DNA from: Mucilaginibacter sp.
GTDB lineage: Bacteria; Bacteroidota; Bacteroidia; Sphingobacteriales; Sphingobacteriaceae
Length of the DNA: 64,000 nucleotides
Direction of reading: 5' to 3'
Assembly (NCBI GenBank): GCA_030445275.1
Contig: JAUCSE010000022.1
Location: 186,001 to 250,000 of the forward strand
Below, in pieces: positions 55,396 through 64,000 of the stretch (position 1 is its first letter; every line of letters begins with the position of its first letter). Below the pieces are notes generated by a model, which searched no databases, was not told the DNA's origin, and saw only the letters and a program-made list of their open reading frames with translations. The position numbers were made by a program, and so were the translations under genes.

Positions 55396-56187
55396 ATGAC
55401 TACAATTATCGTCCTGCTCATCATTATCATTGTACTTGCGGGTTATTATCTTTTAAGTGGTAAACGAAAACTAAAAGCGAGTATAACTGCTACTCATGTG
55501 GTTTACAAACCACTTTTAGCGCAGCATATCCCATTTTATCGGGAACTGGACAGTGAGGCAAAGCTGGTGTTTGAACAAAAAGTGGCCACGTTTTTGGCAG
55601 GTATCACTATAGAAGGAGTGGGTACTGTGGTTGAAGATACCGACCGCGTTATGATTGCATCGAGCGCGATTATTCCGGTATTTGGGTTTAAAGATTGGAG
55701 GTACCAGAATTTAACCAATGTGATATTATACCCGGATACTTTTGATGGCGAGTTTCAGTTTGAAGGAGAGAACCGGAATATTTTGGGCATGGTAGGAACG
55801 GGGTATATGAACGGCCAAATGATATTATCAAGAGCCGCATTGATTAAAGGTTTTTCCCGGGCAGCAGGCAGAGAGAACACTGCTATACATGAATTTGTGC
55901 ACCTGTTGGATAAATCAGATGGTGCCACGGATGGCGTTCCTGAAAACTTGTTGGCGCATGATTATGTTATACCTTGGTTGAAAATGATACATCAGGAAAT
56001 ACACGAAATTGAAGCCGGCAGATCAGACATTAACCCATATGCGATCACCAACGAGGCTGAATTTTTTGCTGTGGCTGCCGAATACTTTTTTCAGAAACCT
56101 GATGAATTGAAACACAAGCATCCGGAATTATACGGGATGCTAAGTACCATATTCATGCAGGATAGGGCTGGGGAGAGTATCAAGTAA
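55396..56187 (+). CDS. MtfA-like zinc metallopeptidase (M90), membrane-anchored
   Basis: This 263-residue protein starts with one membrane helix (IIVLLIIIIVLAGYYLL). It contains the zinc motif HEFVH at residues 165-169 with a later Glu in NEAEFFAVAAEYFF, as in MtfA/M90 peptidases related to anthrax lethal factor. In Escherichia coli, MtfA controls glucose uptake through Mlc; this phylum lacks that system, so only the peptidase activity is inferred. The last codons (GESIK and stop) run into a TATCAAGT repeat, so the C-terminal end may have been shaped by the repeat. It is convergent with the WalJ-like gene. Confidence 0.88.
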   Translation: MTTIIVLLIIIIVLAGYYLLSGKRKLKASITATHVVYKPLLAQHIPFYRELDSEAKLVFEQKVATFLAGITIEGVGTVVEDTDRVMIASSAIIPVFGFKDWRYQNLTNVILYPDTFDGEFQFEGENRNILGMVGTGYMNGQMILSRAALIKGFSRAAGRENTAIHEFVHLLDKSDGATDGVPENLLAHDYVIPWLKMIHQEIHEIEAGRSDINPYAITNEAEFFAVAAEYFFQKPDELKHKHPELYGMLSTIFMQDRAGESIK

Positions 56188-56283
56188 CTTGTATCATGTA
56201 TCAAGTGTTTTTTAAGGCAAGCATTCTTCAAAAGATATTAAGTATTTGTTAGTCTTGATACGTGATACTAGCTACTTGATATT
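56177..56283. repeat. TATCAAGT-type inverted repeat between convergent genes
   Basis: Arms CTTGTATCATGTATCAAG (56188-56205) and CTTGATACGTGATACTAG (56254-56271) pair at 16 of 18 positions. The octamer TATCAAGT or its complement occurs additional times near both ends (56178-56185 and 56275-56282). It covers the last codons of the upstream peptidase gene. It is a third class of short repeat in this window. Confidence 0.6.
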
Positions 56284-56286
56284 AAA

Positions 56287-57105
56287 CTATAAATTAAACC
56301 CAATATCCAACTGCCCGACATAGTCATATGTTTTGCCTGTGTGGCCAATATGATAAACCGGTGTTTCCGCAAAGCGTGAGGCTACCGTGATATGGATGCC
56401 GGTATTACAGGCTGTAAACAGGTCTTCAACCAGTTTAGGGTCATTATTGTTATGTGAAAGGTGCGAAAGCAATAAGTGGGTCATGTGGGCCGGCTTATGT
56501 GTCATGAACAAGGCCAGGGCTTGCTTGTTTGATAAGTGACCCTTACCGCCACGGATGCGGCGTTTCAGGTGATAAGGATAGCCACCATTATCCAGCATCT
56601 CATCATCATAATTGGCCTCCAGGAAGGCAGCATGGCATTGACCAAAATAACGGATCAGCCGGTCGCATACCACGCCAATATCGGTAAACACACCTACGTT
56701 AATGTCATTATAACTCACCATAAAACTATGCGGTTCGGAGGCATCATGTTCTTTTGGGAAAGAGGTGACTTGTAGCTCTCCGATATTTACAGTTTCAAAC
56801 TCTTGGAGATGATGAACCTGCTGCATATCTAAACTATTACCTAAATGGAGCAGCGTCCCGGGTGTAATATAAACAGGTAATTTAAATTTTTTGGCCAGCA
56901 CAGGAATACCCCGTATATGATCAGAATGCTCATGCGATACAAATATGGCCTTTACCTTTTGCATGGATAAGCCTAGCCGGGCCATGCGTTTTTCAGTTTC
57001 ACGGCATGATATGCCGGCATCAACCAATATAGCCTCCCGTTCGTTCCCTACGTAATAGCAATTGCCATTACTCCCCGAATTTAGTGATGTAATGAATAAA
57101 GACAT
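56287..57105 (-). CDS. Metallo-beta-lactamase-fold hydrolase, WalJ/YycJ-like
   Basis: This 272-residue protein has the metallo-beta-lactamase signature HEHSDH (residues 58-63), preceded by SLNSGSNGNCYYVG and ILVDAGISCRETEKRM, the form of the YycJ/WalJ exonuclease-like group. Later metal ligands sit in SFPKEHDASEPHS and VFTDIGVV, with HLSHNN near the end. WalJ is linked to DNA-end processing and wall regulation in Firmicutes; here only a nuclease or hydrolase role is inferred. The ATG at 57105 (MSLFITSLNSGSNGN) is chosen; the frame extends to 57144 without similarity. It is divergent from the YceH gene. Confidence 0.88.
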   Translation of the reverse strand: MSLFITSLNSGSNGNCYYVGNEREAILVDAGISCRETEKRMARLGLSMQKVKAIFVSHEHSDHIRGIPVLAKKFKLPVYITPGTLLHLGNSLDMQQVHHLQEFETVNIGELQVTSFPKEHDASEPHSFMVSYNDINVGVFTDIGVVCDRLIRYFGQCHAAFLEANYDDEMLDNGGYPYHLKRRIRGGKGHLSNKQALALFMTHKPAHMTHLLLSHLSHNNNDPKLVEDLFTACNTGIHITVASRFAETPVYHIGHTGKTYDYVGQLDIGFNL

Positions 57106-57181
57106 GTTAATACAAAGTAACGGATTTAAGCTAAATTTTACCATTCATTTACAGGAAGTGTTTAAAAATAATCGTTAATAT

Positions 57182-57217
57182 TTTGAGGCTATAAAAACCT
57201 GCTTATATTTAGCGATG
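57182..57217 (+). promoter_or_regulatory. Promoter with -7 box three bases before the YceH start (leaderless)
   Basis: TTTG at 57182-57185 (the -33 element), an 18-base spacer, and TATATTTA at 57204-57211 (near TAnnTTTG) are followed by ATG at 57215. The message would start at or next to the start codon. Confidence 0.5.
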
Positions 57218-57868
57218 GATTCACCTCAAACTTTACCCGAACTTGATGCTACTGAATTGCGTGTACTAGGTTCGTTAATGGAAAAAAGCAAAACTACACC
57301 CGATTATTATCCTATGACACTTAACGGTTTAACCGCGGCCTGTAATCAAAAAACATCGCGTAAACCGGTGGTGAATTATGACGAAGGCACCGTTACCGAA
57401 GCATTAAACACCCTGAAAAGACGCGGCCTGATATCAACCGCTACAGGTGGTTCTATCCGTAATATTAAATATAAACACAATTTTGCCATTGTTTTTCCGG
57501 TGATCCCAGCCGAGGTAGCATTAATTTGTCTGCTGGTACTAAGAGGCCCGCAAACCCCTGGTGAGCTTAATACCAACTCAGGCAGGTTATATGAATTTGA
57601 ATCGATAGAAGAGGTGCAGGAAATGCTCGAAAAACTGGCCGATCCTGTTTTGCCTTATGTGGTGCAGTTGCCCAAACGTCCGGGCCAAAAAGAGGTACGA
57701 TACGCCCATTTGTTGGGCGGTACTCCTGAAATAGCAGATGATGACTACACGGAAGAAACCGGTACCCGCTCAAGCAGTGGATTGGAAGCCCGCGTAACCA
57801 AACTGGAGCAAGACCTCGCCGAAATGAAGGAAGCTTTTGATAAGCTGATGAAGGAATTGATGGGGTAG
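57215..57868 (+). CDS. YceH/DUF480-family protein
   Basis: This 217-residue cytoplasmic protein is of the YceH family: LDATELRVLGSLMEKSKTTPDYYPMTLNGLTAACNQKTSRKPV at the start, then two winged-helix domains (ALNTLKRRGLI; EVALICLLVLRGPQTPGELNTNSGRLYEF). The C-terminus ends in a short coiled coil (ARVTKLEQDLAEMKEAFDKLM). YceH is a DNA-binding-like protein of unclear function. The gene ends 13 bases before the end of the large kinase gene on the other strand and starts right behind a promoter, so it is transcribed singly. Confidence 0.9.
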   Translation: MDSPQTLPELDATELRVLGSLMEKSKTTPDYYPMTLNGLTAACNQKTSRKPVVNYDEGTVTEALNTLKRRGLISTATGGSIRNIKYKHNFAIVFPVIPAEVALICLLVLRGPQTPGELNTNSGRLYEFESIEEVQEMLEKLADPVLPYVVQLPKRPGQKEVRYAHLLGGTPEIADDDYTEETGTRSSSGLEARVTKLEQDLAEMKEAFDKLMKELMG

Positions 57869-57881
57869 AGGAGGTAGGCTT

Positions 57882-60800
57882 TTATTTCTTCTTCAACATC
57901 TTATAAGCCGCTTTTAATACATGTATTAAATTTTCTATTTTCATGGGTTTAGCAATGTAATCATCCATACCCTCGCTGATGCATAGGTCGCGGTCATCAG
58001 GGCCGGCATTGGCGGTCATGGCTATAATGAAGGGTTGTTTAAAGGCATATTTACGGATATGGCGGGTTGTTTCAAAGCCATCCATCTCAGGCATTTGAAC
58101 ATCCATGAAAATCACATCAAAGGGTGTTAATTTTAATTTATCTAATGCTTCGTGACCATTTTGTACCAGCTCAAAGGTGTAACCCAGTTTGATAAGCATG
58201 CGATCTATCAATTTTTGGTTGATCTGATTATCCTCGGCAACCAAAATGCGGAGCGGGAATTGCAATGCAAAACTTTCGTCGAACAGCTTTGATGGTTTAC
58301 TTTCAATAAATGATACGGGCTTAAGGTTTTGGAGTTCGGCTTGTATACTCTTACCCAGTTGTTGCTGCTTAACAGGTTTAGTTAAAATAGCCGAAAATAA
58401 CCCGGGATATTTCTTTTTAGAGCCATCGCCAATGGAGCTTAGCATTATAACAGGCAAGTTGTTATAGGTGTTTTTGATGACTCTTGCCAGCTCAACACCA
58501 TCCATATCCGGCATTTCCATATCAGTTATCACCAAATTAAAGCTTGAATTAATGGAGAGCTGTTTCAATGCCTGTGTAGCCGATGAAACAGTTTCTGTTG
58601 GTAACCCCCATTGTTCTAATTGGCTTTTGAGCATAAATCTGTTCGATTGGTTGTCATCAACTACCAACATTTTTTTGCCCTCCAGATCGGCGGGATTAAA
58701 TACTACAGGTACGTATTTTGACTGTTTTTTGCTGATCGCAACCCTGGTAGTAAATGCAAAAACAGATCCTTCGTTAAAAATGCTTTCCACCCAAATTTCA
58801 CCGCCCATTAATTTCACCAGCCGCTGGCTGATCACCAACCCTAAGCCTGTACCACCATATTTGCGCGTTGTAGATGAATCAACCTGCGAAAACGCGTTAA
58901 ACAGGCCGGGTATTTTTTCTTGGGGAATACCAATGCCGGTATCCATTACGCTGAAACCTATTTCAATTTCGTCATTTTCGAAATTTCTGGAAAGAAAAAC
59001 CTTAATAAATACTTCGCCTTTATGAGTAAATTTCAAGGCGTTGCTGATTAAATTAGTTATTACCTGTTTTAAACGTAAACTGTCGCCAACAATCTGTTGT
59101 GGGAGTGCCGGGTCAATCTGGTAAAGTAGTTCAATATATTGTTGAGCTGCTTTTTGTGCAAAAAGATCCATTACCTCTTCAATACAATGACGCAGGTCAA
59201 AATCTTCCCGTTCCATATCCATTTTTCCGGATTCGATCTTCGAAAAATCCAGAATATCATTAATTACGTTTACCAGGCTATCCCCGCATGATATAATGGT
59301 ATCGATGTATTCACGCTGTTCACCGTTCAGGTCTGTTTCGCCCAAAAGTGAGGCCATGCCAATAACACCATTCATAGGTGTCCTTATTTCGTGGCTCATG
59401 GTGGCCAGGAATATGCTTTTGGCCTGGTTGGCTTTATCTGCTTCTTCGCGGGTTTGCTGTTCCTGTAAGCGTTGTTTCTCTAATGCTTCAGATTGGGTAA
59501 GCAATTCTTCGTTTAATGACCGTAGCTCTTCTGATTGCGCGCGCAACTCGGTATTTAATTCTAGCAGGTCTGCAGATTGTTTTTTTAATTCTTCTGATTG
59601 TTGTAAAACCTTCGCAGTACGTTCTGATACTTGTTGTTCCAGTAAAGCTTTTTGCTTGATAATTGAATTTATCTTTAATAGGTAAATTCCATAAATAACA
59701 GCAAATACAAATATGGTTGCCAGACTGATAAACCACCATGTAAGCCAAAATGGCGGCAAAACAGTTAGTTCTATGTTTAATTCGCGTGTTGACCAATTGC
59801 CATTTCCATTCTGGCTTTTTACCCTAAAGGTATAATCGCCTGAGGGAAGATTGGTATAGGTTGCTGTATTTTTACGCCTTATATAATTCCAGTTTTTATC
59901 AAAGCCAACCAACTGGTAGGCATAAATTGTTTTGTTGGTTAAGGCATAATCTAATGAAACAAATTCAAACGAAATTACGGCTTGCTCATGAGTTAAGGTA
60001 ATAGCCTTAGTTATAGTAACATCTTGTTTTAATGGCGATGGGTCATTACTATTTTTAGCAACTGCAACAGATTTGTTGAAAATTTGAAAGTCTGTTAAAA
60101 TTAAAGGTGGATTATATCCACCCCCAATCATTTTATCAGGATCAAACATGTTAAAGCCGTTAACTCCCCCAAAGTATAAAGTTCCGTCTTTACTTTTTAA
60201 TGCGGAATGAGGCTTAAATTCATTAGCCTGCAGGCCATCATCAACTGTAAAGTTTTTAAATGTTTTCGTTGATGGATTATATTCTGATATGCCATTGTTG
60301 GTACTTATCCATAAAATGCCATTATTATCTTCCTTAATAGCATAGGTGTAGTTATTAGATAAGCCATCTTTTATTTTAAAATTGGTAAATCTGCTGGTTT
60401 TAGGATCAAAACGATTTAAACCATCAGAGGTACATGCCCATATATTACCTGCGTGATCTTCAAGCAGATCAACTACTGTATTATTACTTATGCTATTTTT
60501 TGAGTTATCATGTTTAAAGCTAGTGAATGTATTGGTTTGCTGATTAAGAAGATCAAGACCGCCGTCGTGTGTGCCAATCCAAAGGTTGCCTTTGGAATCT
60601 GCTAATAATGAACTAACGTTATTGCTGCTCATGCTTTTGGTATCATAATCATTATGTCTGTAATGAATGAAATTATTGGTTTTAGGGTTGTACAGTTCAA
60701 GCCCCTGACCAAAAGTACCAATCCATATTTTACGATCATTTGTTGTAGTTATAGCATATATATTATCACTACTTAAGCTGCTGGTATCATTAGGGTTATG

Positions 60801-62165
60801 TGTGTATGATTTAAATTTATTTGTTTTGAGGTTCATAACACTGATGCCATCGCCCCAGGTGCCTATCCATAAATTATCTTTATCATCCTCTTTTACCGCT
60901 AAAACATAATTGCCAGTGATGCTGCTTTTATTATTTTCTTTGTGTTTATATATAGTAAAACTACCCCTGGCCGGGTCAAAAAGATCCAATCCTCCTCCAT
61001 CTGTGCTTATCCATATATTGTCTTTTTTGTCCTGGTAAAAACTTAGTACATAATTACTTGACAAGCTGTTTGGCTGCGAGTTGTGTTTGTAATGAGTAAA
61101 GTTTTCTTTTATTTTTTTATACAAACTAATGCCTGAAGCAAAAGTACCTACCCACATATTACCTACGTTATCCTTTGCTATGGCATTAACCGAATTACTG
61201 GCTAAGCTGGTGTTATCAACATCGTTTTGTTGGTGACTGGTGAATTTGCCGTTGTTATAATTAAATATACTTAAGCCCTTATTTTCAACACCTATCCATA
61301 AATTTTGGTTACTATCTTCGGCGATACTTTGTATGCTATTACCTGAAAGCGAGTTGCTGTTACCCGGTATGTTTTTAAAATGTTTGAAAGTGAGGGTGTT
61401 GCTATCATACAAATTTAGCCCCCCTGCAGAAACACCAATCCATAAACGGTGGCTGCTATCTTCAAAAATACATCTTATATCATTTGCTGATATTGACCCT
61501 TCTGCTTTTGCATTATGTTTAAAACTGGTAAAGGTTTTGGTTTGAGCATTAAACAGATTTAAACCAGATGTAGTACCAACCCATAAGTTGTTATAGCTGT
61601 CAACATAAATGGTTTTGATGTTATTGTCGTTTTGATTTTGGGAGTCATCGTTGTTAAAATTATAATGGATGAACTTGTTTTTGCTGATCAGATACTCATC
61701 AAGCCCATCTTTTTGATGGCCTATCCATAAATTGCCAGCTTTATCAAAAGCAAGTGATACGAGGTAATTACTTGCAATAGTATTTGTCACTTTATCATTA
61801 TGCAGATAATGATAAAAGCGATTCTTTTTACGATCGTATTTGTTTAGTCCGCCGCCTATGGTAGCTATCCAAAGGTCGCCATTTTTATCTTCAGCAATAT
61901 GACCGATGCCATTGCTGCTGATGCTGGTGCTGTCAGTAATATCATTCCTGAAAACTTTAAACCTATTGCCATCAAAACGGTTTAATCCATCGCGAGTGCC
62001 AACCCATATAAATCCCAGTTTGTCCTGAACAATAGTATTGACGTTCAGCTCAGATAAACTTGCCCTGCTGCCTATGCGCTGGAAATGAATAGGGAGGTCT
62101 TGCGCAAATACATATAATGATATGGCCTGAAAAAATAAAATAAGATAGTACTTAAAGCCAGTCAT
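57882..62165 (-). CDS. Hybrid two-component histidine kinase with 14-repeat propeller sensor and two receiver domains
   Basis: This is a 1427-residue membrane sensor. A signal peptide (1-21, YVFAQ) is followed by about 14 reg_prop repeats (LWIGT...GL/N.. patterns), which make two seven-bladed propellers in the periplasm. The Y_Y_Y domain lies at about 700-790, a membrane helix at about 803-828, and a long coiled coil ([19 protein letters not shown]) follows. The HisKA domain has phospho-His925 in [10 protein letters not shown], and the ATPase domain has DTGIGIP and GGTGLGL. Two receiver domains have phospho-Asp1215 and Asp1355. The PUL-type kinases of this phylum normally end in an AraC helix-turn-helix; this one does not. 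The signal must therefore pass to a separate regulator. Its ligand is unknown. Confidence 0.93.
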   Translation of the reverse strand: MTGFKYYLILFFQAISLYVFAQDLPIHFQRIGSRASLSELNVNTIVQDKLGFIWVGTRDGLNRFDGNRFKVFRNDITDSTSISSNGIGHIAEDKNGDLWIATIGGGLNKYDRKKNRFYHYLHNDKVTNTIASNYLVSLAFDKAGNLWIGHQKDGLDEYLISKNKFIHYNFNNDDSQNQNDNNIKTIYVDSYNNLWVGTTSGLNLFNAQTKTFTSFKHNAKAEGSISANDIRCIFEDSSHRLWIGVSAGGLNLYDSNTLTFKHFKNIPGNSNSLSGNSIQSIAEDSNQNLWIGVENKGLSIFNYNNGKFTSHQQNDVDNTSLASNSVNAIAKDNVGNMWVGTFASGISLYKKIKENFTHYKHNSQPNSLSSNYVLSFYQDKKDNIWISTDGGGLDLFDPARGSFTIYKHKENNKSSITGNYVLAVKEDDKDNLWIGTWGDGISVMNLKTNKFKSYTHNPNDTSSLSSDNIYAITTTNDRKIWIGTFGQGLELYNPKTNNFIHYRHNDYDTKSMSSNNVSSLLADSKGNLWIGTHDGGLDLLNQQTNTFTSFKHDNSKNSISNNTVVDLLEDHAGNIWACTSDGLNRFDPKTSRFTNFKIKDGLSNNYTYAIKEDNNGILWISTNNGISEYNPSTKTFKNFTVDDGLQANEFKPHSALKSKDGTLYFGGVNGFNMFDPDKMIGGGYNPPLILTDFQIFNKSVAVAKNSNDPSPLKQDVTITKAITLTHEQAVISFEFVSLDYALTNKTIYAYQLVGFDKNWNYIRRKNTATYTNLPSGDYTFRVKSQNGNGNWSTRELNIELTVLPPFWLTWWFISLATIFVFAVIYGIYLLKINSIIKQKALLEQQVSERTAKVLQQSEELKKQSADLLELNTELRAQSEELRSLNEELLTQSEALEKQRLQEQQTREEADKANQAKSIFLATMSHEIRTPMNGVIGMASLLGETDLNGEQREYIDTIISCGDSLVNVINDILDFSKIESGKMDMEREDFDLRHCIEEVMDLFAQKAAQQYIELLYQIDPALPQQIVGDSLRLKQVITNLISNALKFTHKGEVFIKVFLSRNFENDEIEIGFSVMDTGIGIPQEKIPGLFNAFSQVDSSTTRKYGGTGLGLVISQRLVKLMGGEIWVESIFNEGSVFAFTTRVAISKKQSKYVPVVFNPADLEGKKMLVVDDNQSNRFMLKSQLEQWGLPTETVSSATQALKQLSINSSFNLVITDMEMPDMDGVELARVIKNTYNNLPVIMLSSIGDGSKKKYPGLFSAILTKPVKQQQLGKSIQAELQNLKPVSFIESKPSKLFDESFALQFPLRILVAEDNQINQKLIDRMLIKLGYTFELVQNGHEALDKLKLTPFDVIFMDVQMPEMDGFETTRHIRKYAFKQPFIIAMTANAGPDDRDLCISEGMDDYIAKPMKIENLIHVLKAAYKMLKKK

Positions 62166-62401
62166 TATTACGTCGATAAATTGGAGTGCGGATTTATAGC
62201 AAAAATATTTATGAAGCGATACCTAATTTAGTAAAATACTTTAAAATATTTCAATATAATTTTGTGTGGAAATTTAAACGAATTAGTGATGAATTTGACT
62301 GTAGTTAAGTAACCGATGATTTAATTGATTGTAAAACAGCTTATTTAAACTGGAACAGGATATTGTAACTTATTTTGAGCAATAATATATTAAACAAGCT
62401 T

Positions 62402-62415
62402 TACTTTTGCATATG
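62402..62415 (+). promoter_or_regulatory. -7 box overlapping the VF530 gene start
   Basis: TACTTTTG (62402-62409) matches TAnnTTTG and ends three bases before the ATG at 62413. A TTTG lies at 62374-62377, a spacer of 24, a little long for a -33 element. It again points to a leaderless message. Confidence 0.45.
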
Positions 62416-62631
62416 CAACAACAAAGTAATGATCCGCTTCATGGTAAAACATTACAGATGATCCTGGAAGAGCTTATAGCACAATTTGGCTGGAACGAAT
62501 TGGATAGGCGCATCCGCATTAATTGTTTTCATGATAACCCCAGTATACAATCAAGCCTGAAGTTTTTACGTAAAACACCCTGGGCCCGTAAAAAGGTAGA
62601 GGATCTGTATGTGGCTTATTGTACTAAGTAA
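62413..62631 (+). CDS. VF530-family small DNA-binding protein (DUF2132)
   Basis: This 72-residue protein contains the VF530 core: [49 protein letters not shown] and KVEDLYVAY. The family is a small helical domain thought to bind DNA. The frame extends to a TTG at 62407, but the ATG at 62413 is preferred. The stop is one base from the stop of the convergent helicase-like gene, so the two transcripts must overlap or end very tightly. Confidence 0.9.
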   Translation: MQQQSNDPLHGKTLQMILEELIAQFGWNELDRRIRINCFHDNPSIQSSLKFLRKTPWARKKVEDLYVAYCTK

Positions 62632-62632
62632 T

Positions 62633-63940
62633 TTAGTGCTTGCGCTTATTATTCATTTTGGCCTTTTGACCCGAACTAAAGTTGTAGGTTTTTGAATTAG
62701 CCGCCTTTTTTTCGTGGAAAGCCGCTCCAACTATAGGGGCATCAGGATTTACCTTTGCGGACTTTTTTTCTTCTTCTTTTTTAGCTTTTATTTCTTTTTC
62801 AATCACCAGTTCATCAGGTAGGGCTGCTGTAGGTATTTTTTTACCGCTGGCCTGTTCAATTTTTTTAACCCGACTCATTTCCAGGTCGGTAGCAAAGGTA
62901 ATGGCCAAGGTTTCGTTATCACTGCCTGGATCGTGATCAATGATGCGCTCTATGAAGGTTTCTTTTTCCAGCGGCAGATCAAAATGGATGAGGAAAGGGA
63001 TCCCACTCAGATCAATTGTTTCGTTATTCTCGTTGGCTACAATCAAAACCCGCGAATGAGCTGTTGCTTTAAAGTCTTCCACATTTTTAAAACCATTGGT
63101 ATCAAAAAACTGTGGATTTAAAAAGGCTACTGCATCACGTAAATGGCTATGCAGGTTTTTGTATAATTTATCGGCTGTTACACGGGTATTTACAAAAACA
63201 ACTGTTTTGGTAAACAGTTCCTCATCATACAAGAACAAATTGAGTAAATTTAATTTAGTACCAAAATTTGGTACATTGTATAATAACTGCTGATATGTTT
63301 GTATAGGTGTTTCTTCCAGTTCTTCCACCTCAATAATAGCGGGCTGATTCATGAAAGGGGCCAGCATTTTTTCAAGTTTGCTGTGCATTACCTCGGTAAA
63401 TACCAGATGCTGACCTCTGCCTATGCTGTTAGCTAGCTCAACAACGGGTAGTTGTAATCCTTTTTTAATCATCAGGTCGGCATCATCAACCACCAAAAGA
63501 TCAACTTTGTTTAAGTTAAGAGCCAGTTTTAAGTAAATAGCCCTTGCCCTGTCAGGAGTGGCTACTACAATATCGGCACCATCAGCAAGCGCATCCATCT
63601 GGGCTTCAATGCCTGGTGCAACATACAAGCCAACAATAGAGATCGATTTGTTTTTGTTAAGCAGTTCAAATTGTTCCAGCACGGCCATCACCTGATCTTT
63701 CTCAGGTACCAGGATCAATACACGCGGAACGCCTTCGGGAGCATAGTTAAAGCGGTTTAAAACACCTAAAACATAGGTGGTTGTTTTGCCGCTGCCTTCG
63801 GGGCCTATGGCTATAATATCCTGACCACCAACTATTCTCGCAAGAGTTTTTAGCTGTAGTTCTTTCGGGTTTGTAAAACCAGCTTCATTTACCGATTTAA
63901 CCAGTTGCTTATTCAGCTTTAATTTTTCAAACCACACCAT
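62633..63940 (-). CDS. DEAD-box-like RNA helicase with eroded motifs
   Basis: This 435-residue protein has the two-domain DEAD-box layout. It keeps the Q motif region (GFTNPKELQ) and Walker A GPEGSGKTT with Lys52. Walker B reads DDAD (152-155) instead of DEAD. The motif Ia region lacks PTRELA and reads VPEKDQV. Motif III (SAT) is replaced by TEV. The motif VI region reads FIERIIDHDPG where HRIGRTGR is expected. The second domain keeps KTVVFVNTRVTADKL (motif IV) and HFDLPLEKETF. The C-terminus is Lys-rich (KAKKEEEKKSAK) and ends in a basic tail, possibly for RNA or ribosome binding. Unwinding activity is doubtful. Confidence 0.85.
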   Translation of the reverse strand: MVWFEKLKLNKQLVKSVNEAGFTNPKELQLKTLARIVGGQDIIAIGPEGSGKTTTYVLGVLNRFNYAPEGVPRVLILVPEKDQVMAVLEQFELLNKNKSISIVGLYVAPGIEAQMDALADGADIVVATPDRARAIYLKLALNLNKVDLLVVDDADLMIKKGLQLPVVELANSIGRGQHLVFTEVMHSKLEKMLAPFMNQPAIIEVEELEETPIQTYQQLLYNVPNFGTKLNLLNLFLYDEELFTKTVVFVNTRVTADKLYKNLHSHLRDAVAFLNPQFFDTNGFKNVEDFKATAHSRVLIVANENNETIDLSGIPFLIHFDLPLEKETFIERIIDHDPGSDNETLAITFATDLEMSRVKKIEQASGKKIPTAALPDELVIEKEIKAKKEEEKKSAKVNPDAPIVGAAFHEKKAANSKTYNFSSGQKAKMNNKRKH

Positions 63941-64000
63941 CAGGAATTGTATTAATTTATTTAAGAGGGCGAAATTACCAATTTAACTGCTCATATCCAT

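Noticed and set aside
58468..59025. 185-codon plus-strand open frame over the kinase gene
   Set aside because: It lies antisense to strongly conserved kinase and receiver domains and has no recognisable motif; it is a shadow of that gene.
1..64000. tRNA or rRNA genes, CRISPR arrays, transposases or prophage
   Set aside because: No cloverleaf, regularly spaced direct repeats with spacers, transposase motifs or phage genes were seen in reading the window. Only short palindromic repeats are present.

Overview
The window looks like chromosomal DNA of a Bacteroidota member, most likely family Sphingobacteriaceae and close to Mucilaginibacter or Pedobacter. This rests on gene families rather than a database match. 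There are three SusC/SusD outer-membrane pairs, lipoproteins with the ..SCKK lipobox, and a subtilisin-like protease with a type IX secretion sorting tail. There are also a giant two-component kinase with a reg_prop propeller sensor, Bacteroidota-type promoters (TTTG / TAnnTTTG), and AT-rich intergenic DNA with almost no Shine-Dalgarno signals.

Layout: (1) 18-11118, a Tat-exported phospholipase C-like enzyme, a SusC/SusD pair behind a promoter carrying two perfect CAAACGTTTG palindromes, and a lone TonB-dependent receptor. (2) 11286-18637, mixed metabolism: an AraC regulator divergent from a TetX-like flavin monooxygenase, a fumarylacetoacetase-fold sugar-acid enzyme with a secreted mutarotase-like lipoprotein, a CPA1 Na+/H+ antiporter and a luciferase-like oxidoreductase. 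(3) 18731-24158, a SusC-SusD-FAS1-like lipoprotein operon on the minus strand. (4) 24901-29975, a protease island: two tandemly duplicated HEXXHXXGXXH lipoprotein metallopeptidases, the first carrying a one-base frameshift in its signal peptide, then a T9SS-targeted S8 protease. (5) 29985-32121, a MATE exporter and a small membrane protein.

(6) 32400-46116 is a polysaccharide utilisation locus (PUL). On the minus strand susC, susD, an alginate-lyase-family enzyme, a GH2 enzyme and a second alginate-lyase-family enzyme are packed with gaps of 3 to 18 bases. A LacI regulator lies upstream, and a divergent plus-strand pair (GH88 unsaturated uronyl hydrolase and a third lyase-family protein) faces it. 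Together they would cut a uronic-acid polymer by beta-elimination, import oligomers, trim side sugars, and remove the unsaturated uronate end. (7) 46730-49809 is an ECF sigma / anti-sigma / two DUF4097-like operon. (8) 49843-63940 is mostly housekeeping: pirin, a second lone TonB receptor, a methyltransferase, DUF92 and MtfA-like proteins, a WalJ-like hydrolase, YceH, a 1427-residue hybrid kinase, a VF530 protein and a DEAD-box-like protein with eroded motifs.

The most unusual items are the frameshifted and duplicated HEIGH peptidase genes, the three-lyase uronate PUL, the degenerate DEAD-box protein, the HEAT-like anti-sigma factor, and a bidirectional terminator that encodes the same last residues of two convergent genes. 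No tRNA, rRNA, CRISPR array, transposase or prophage was recognised.
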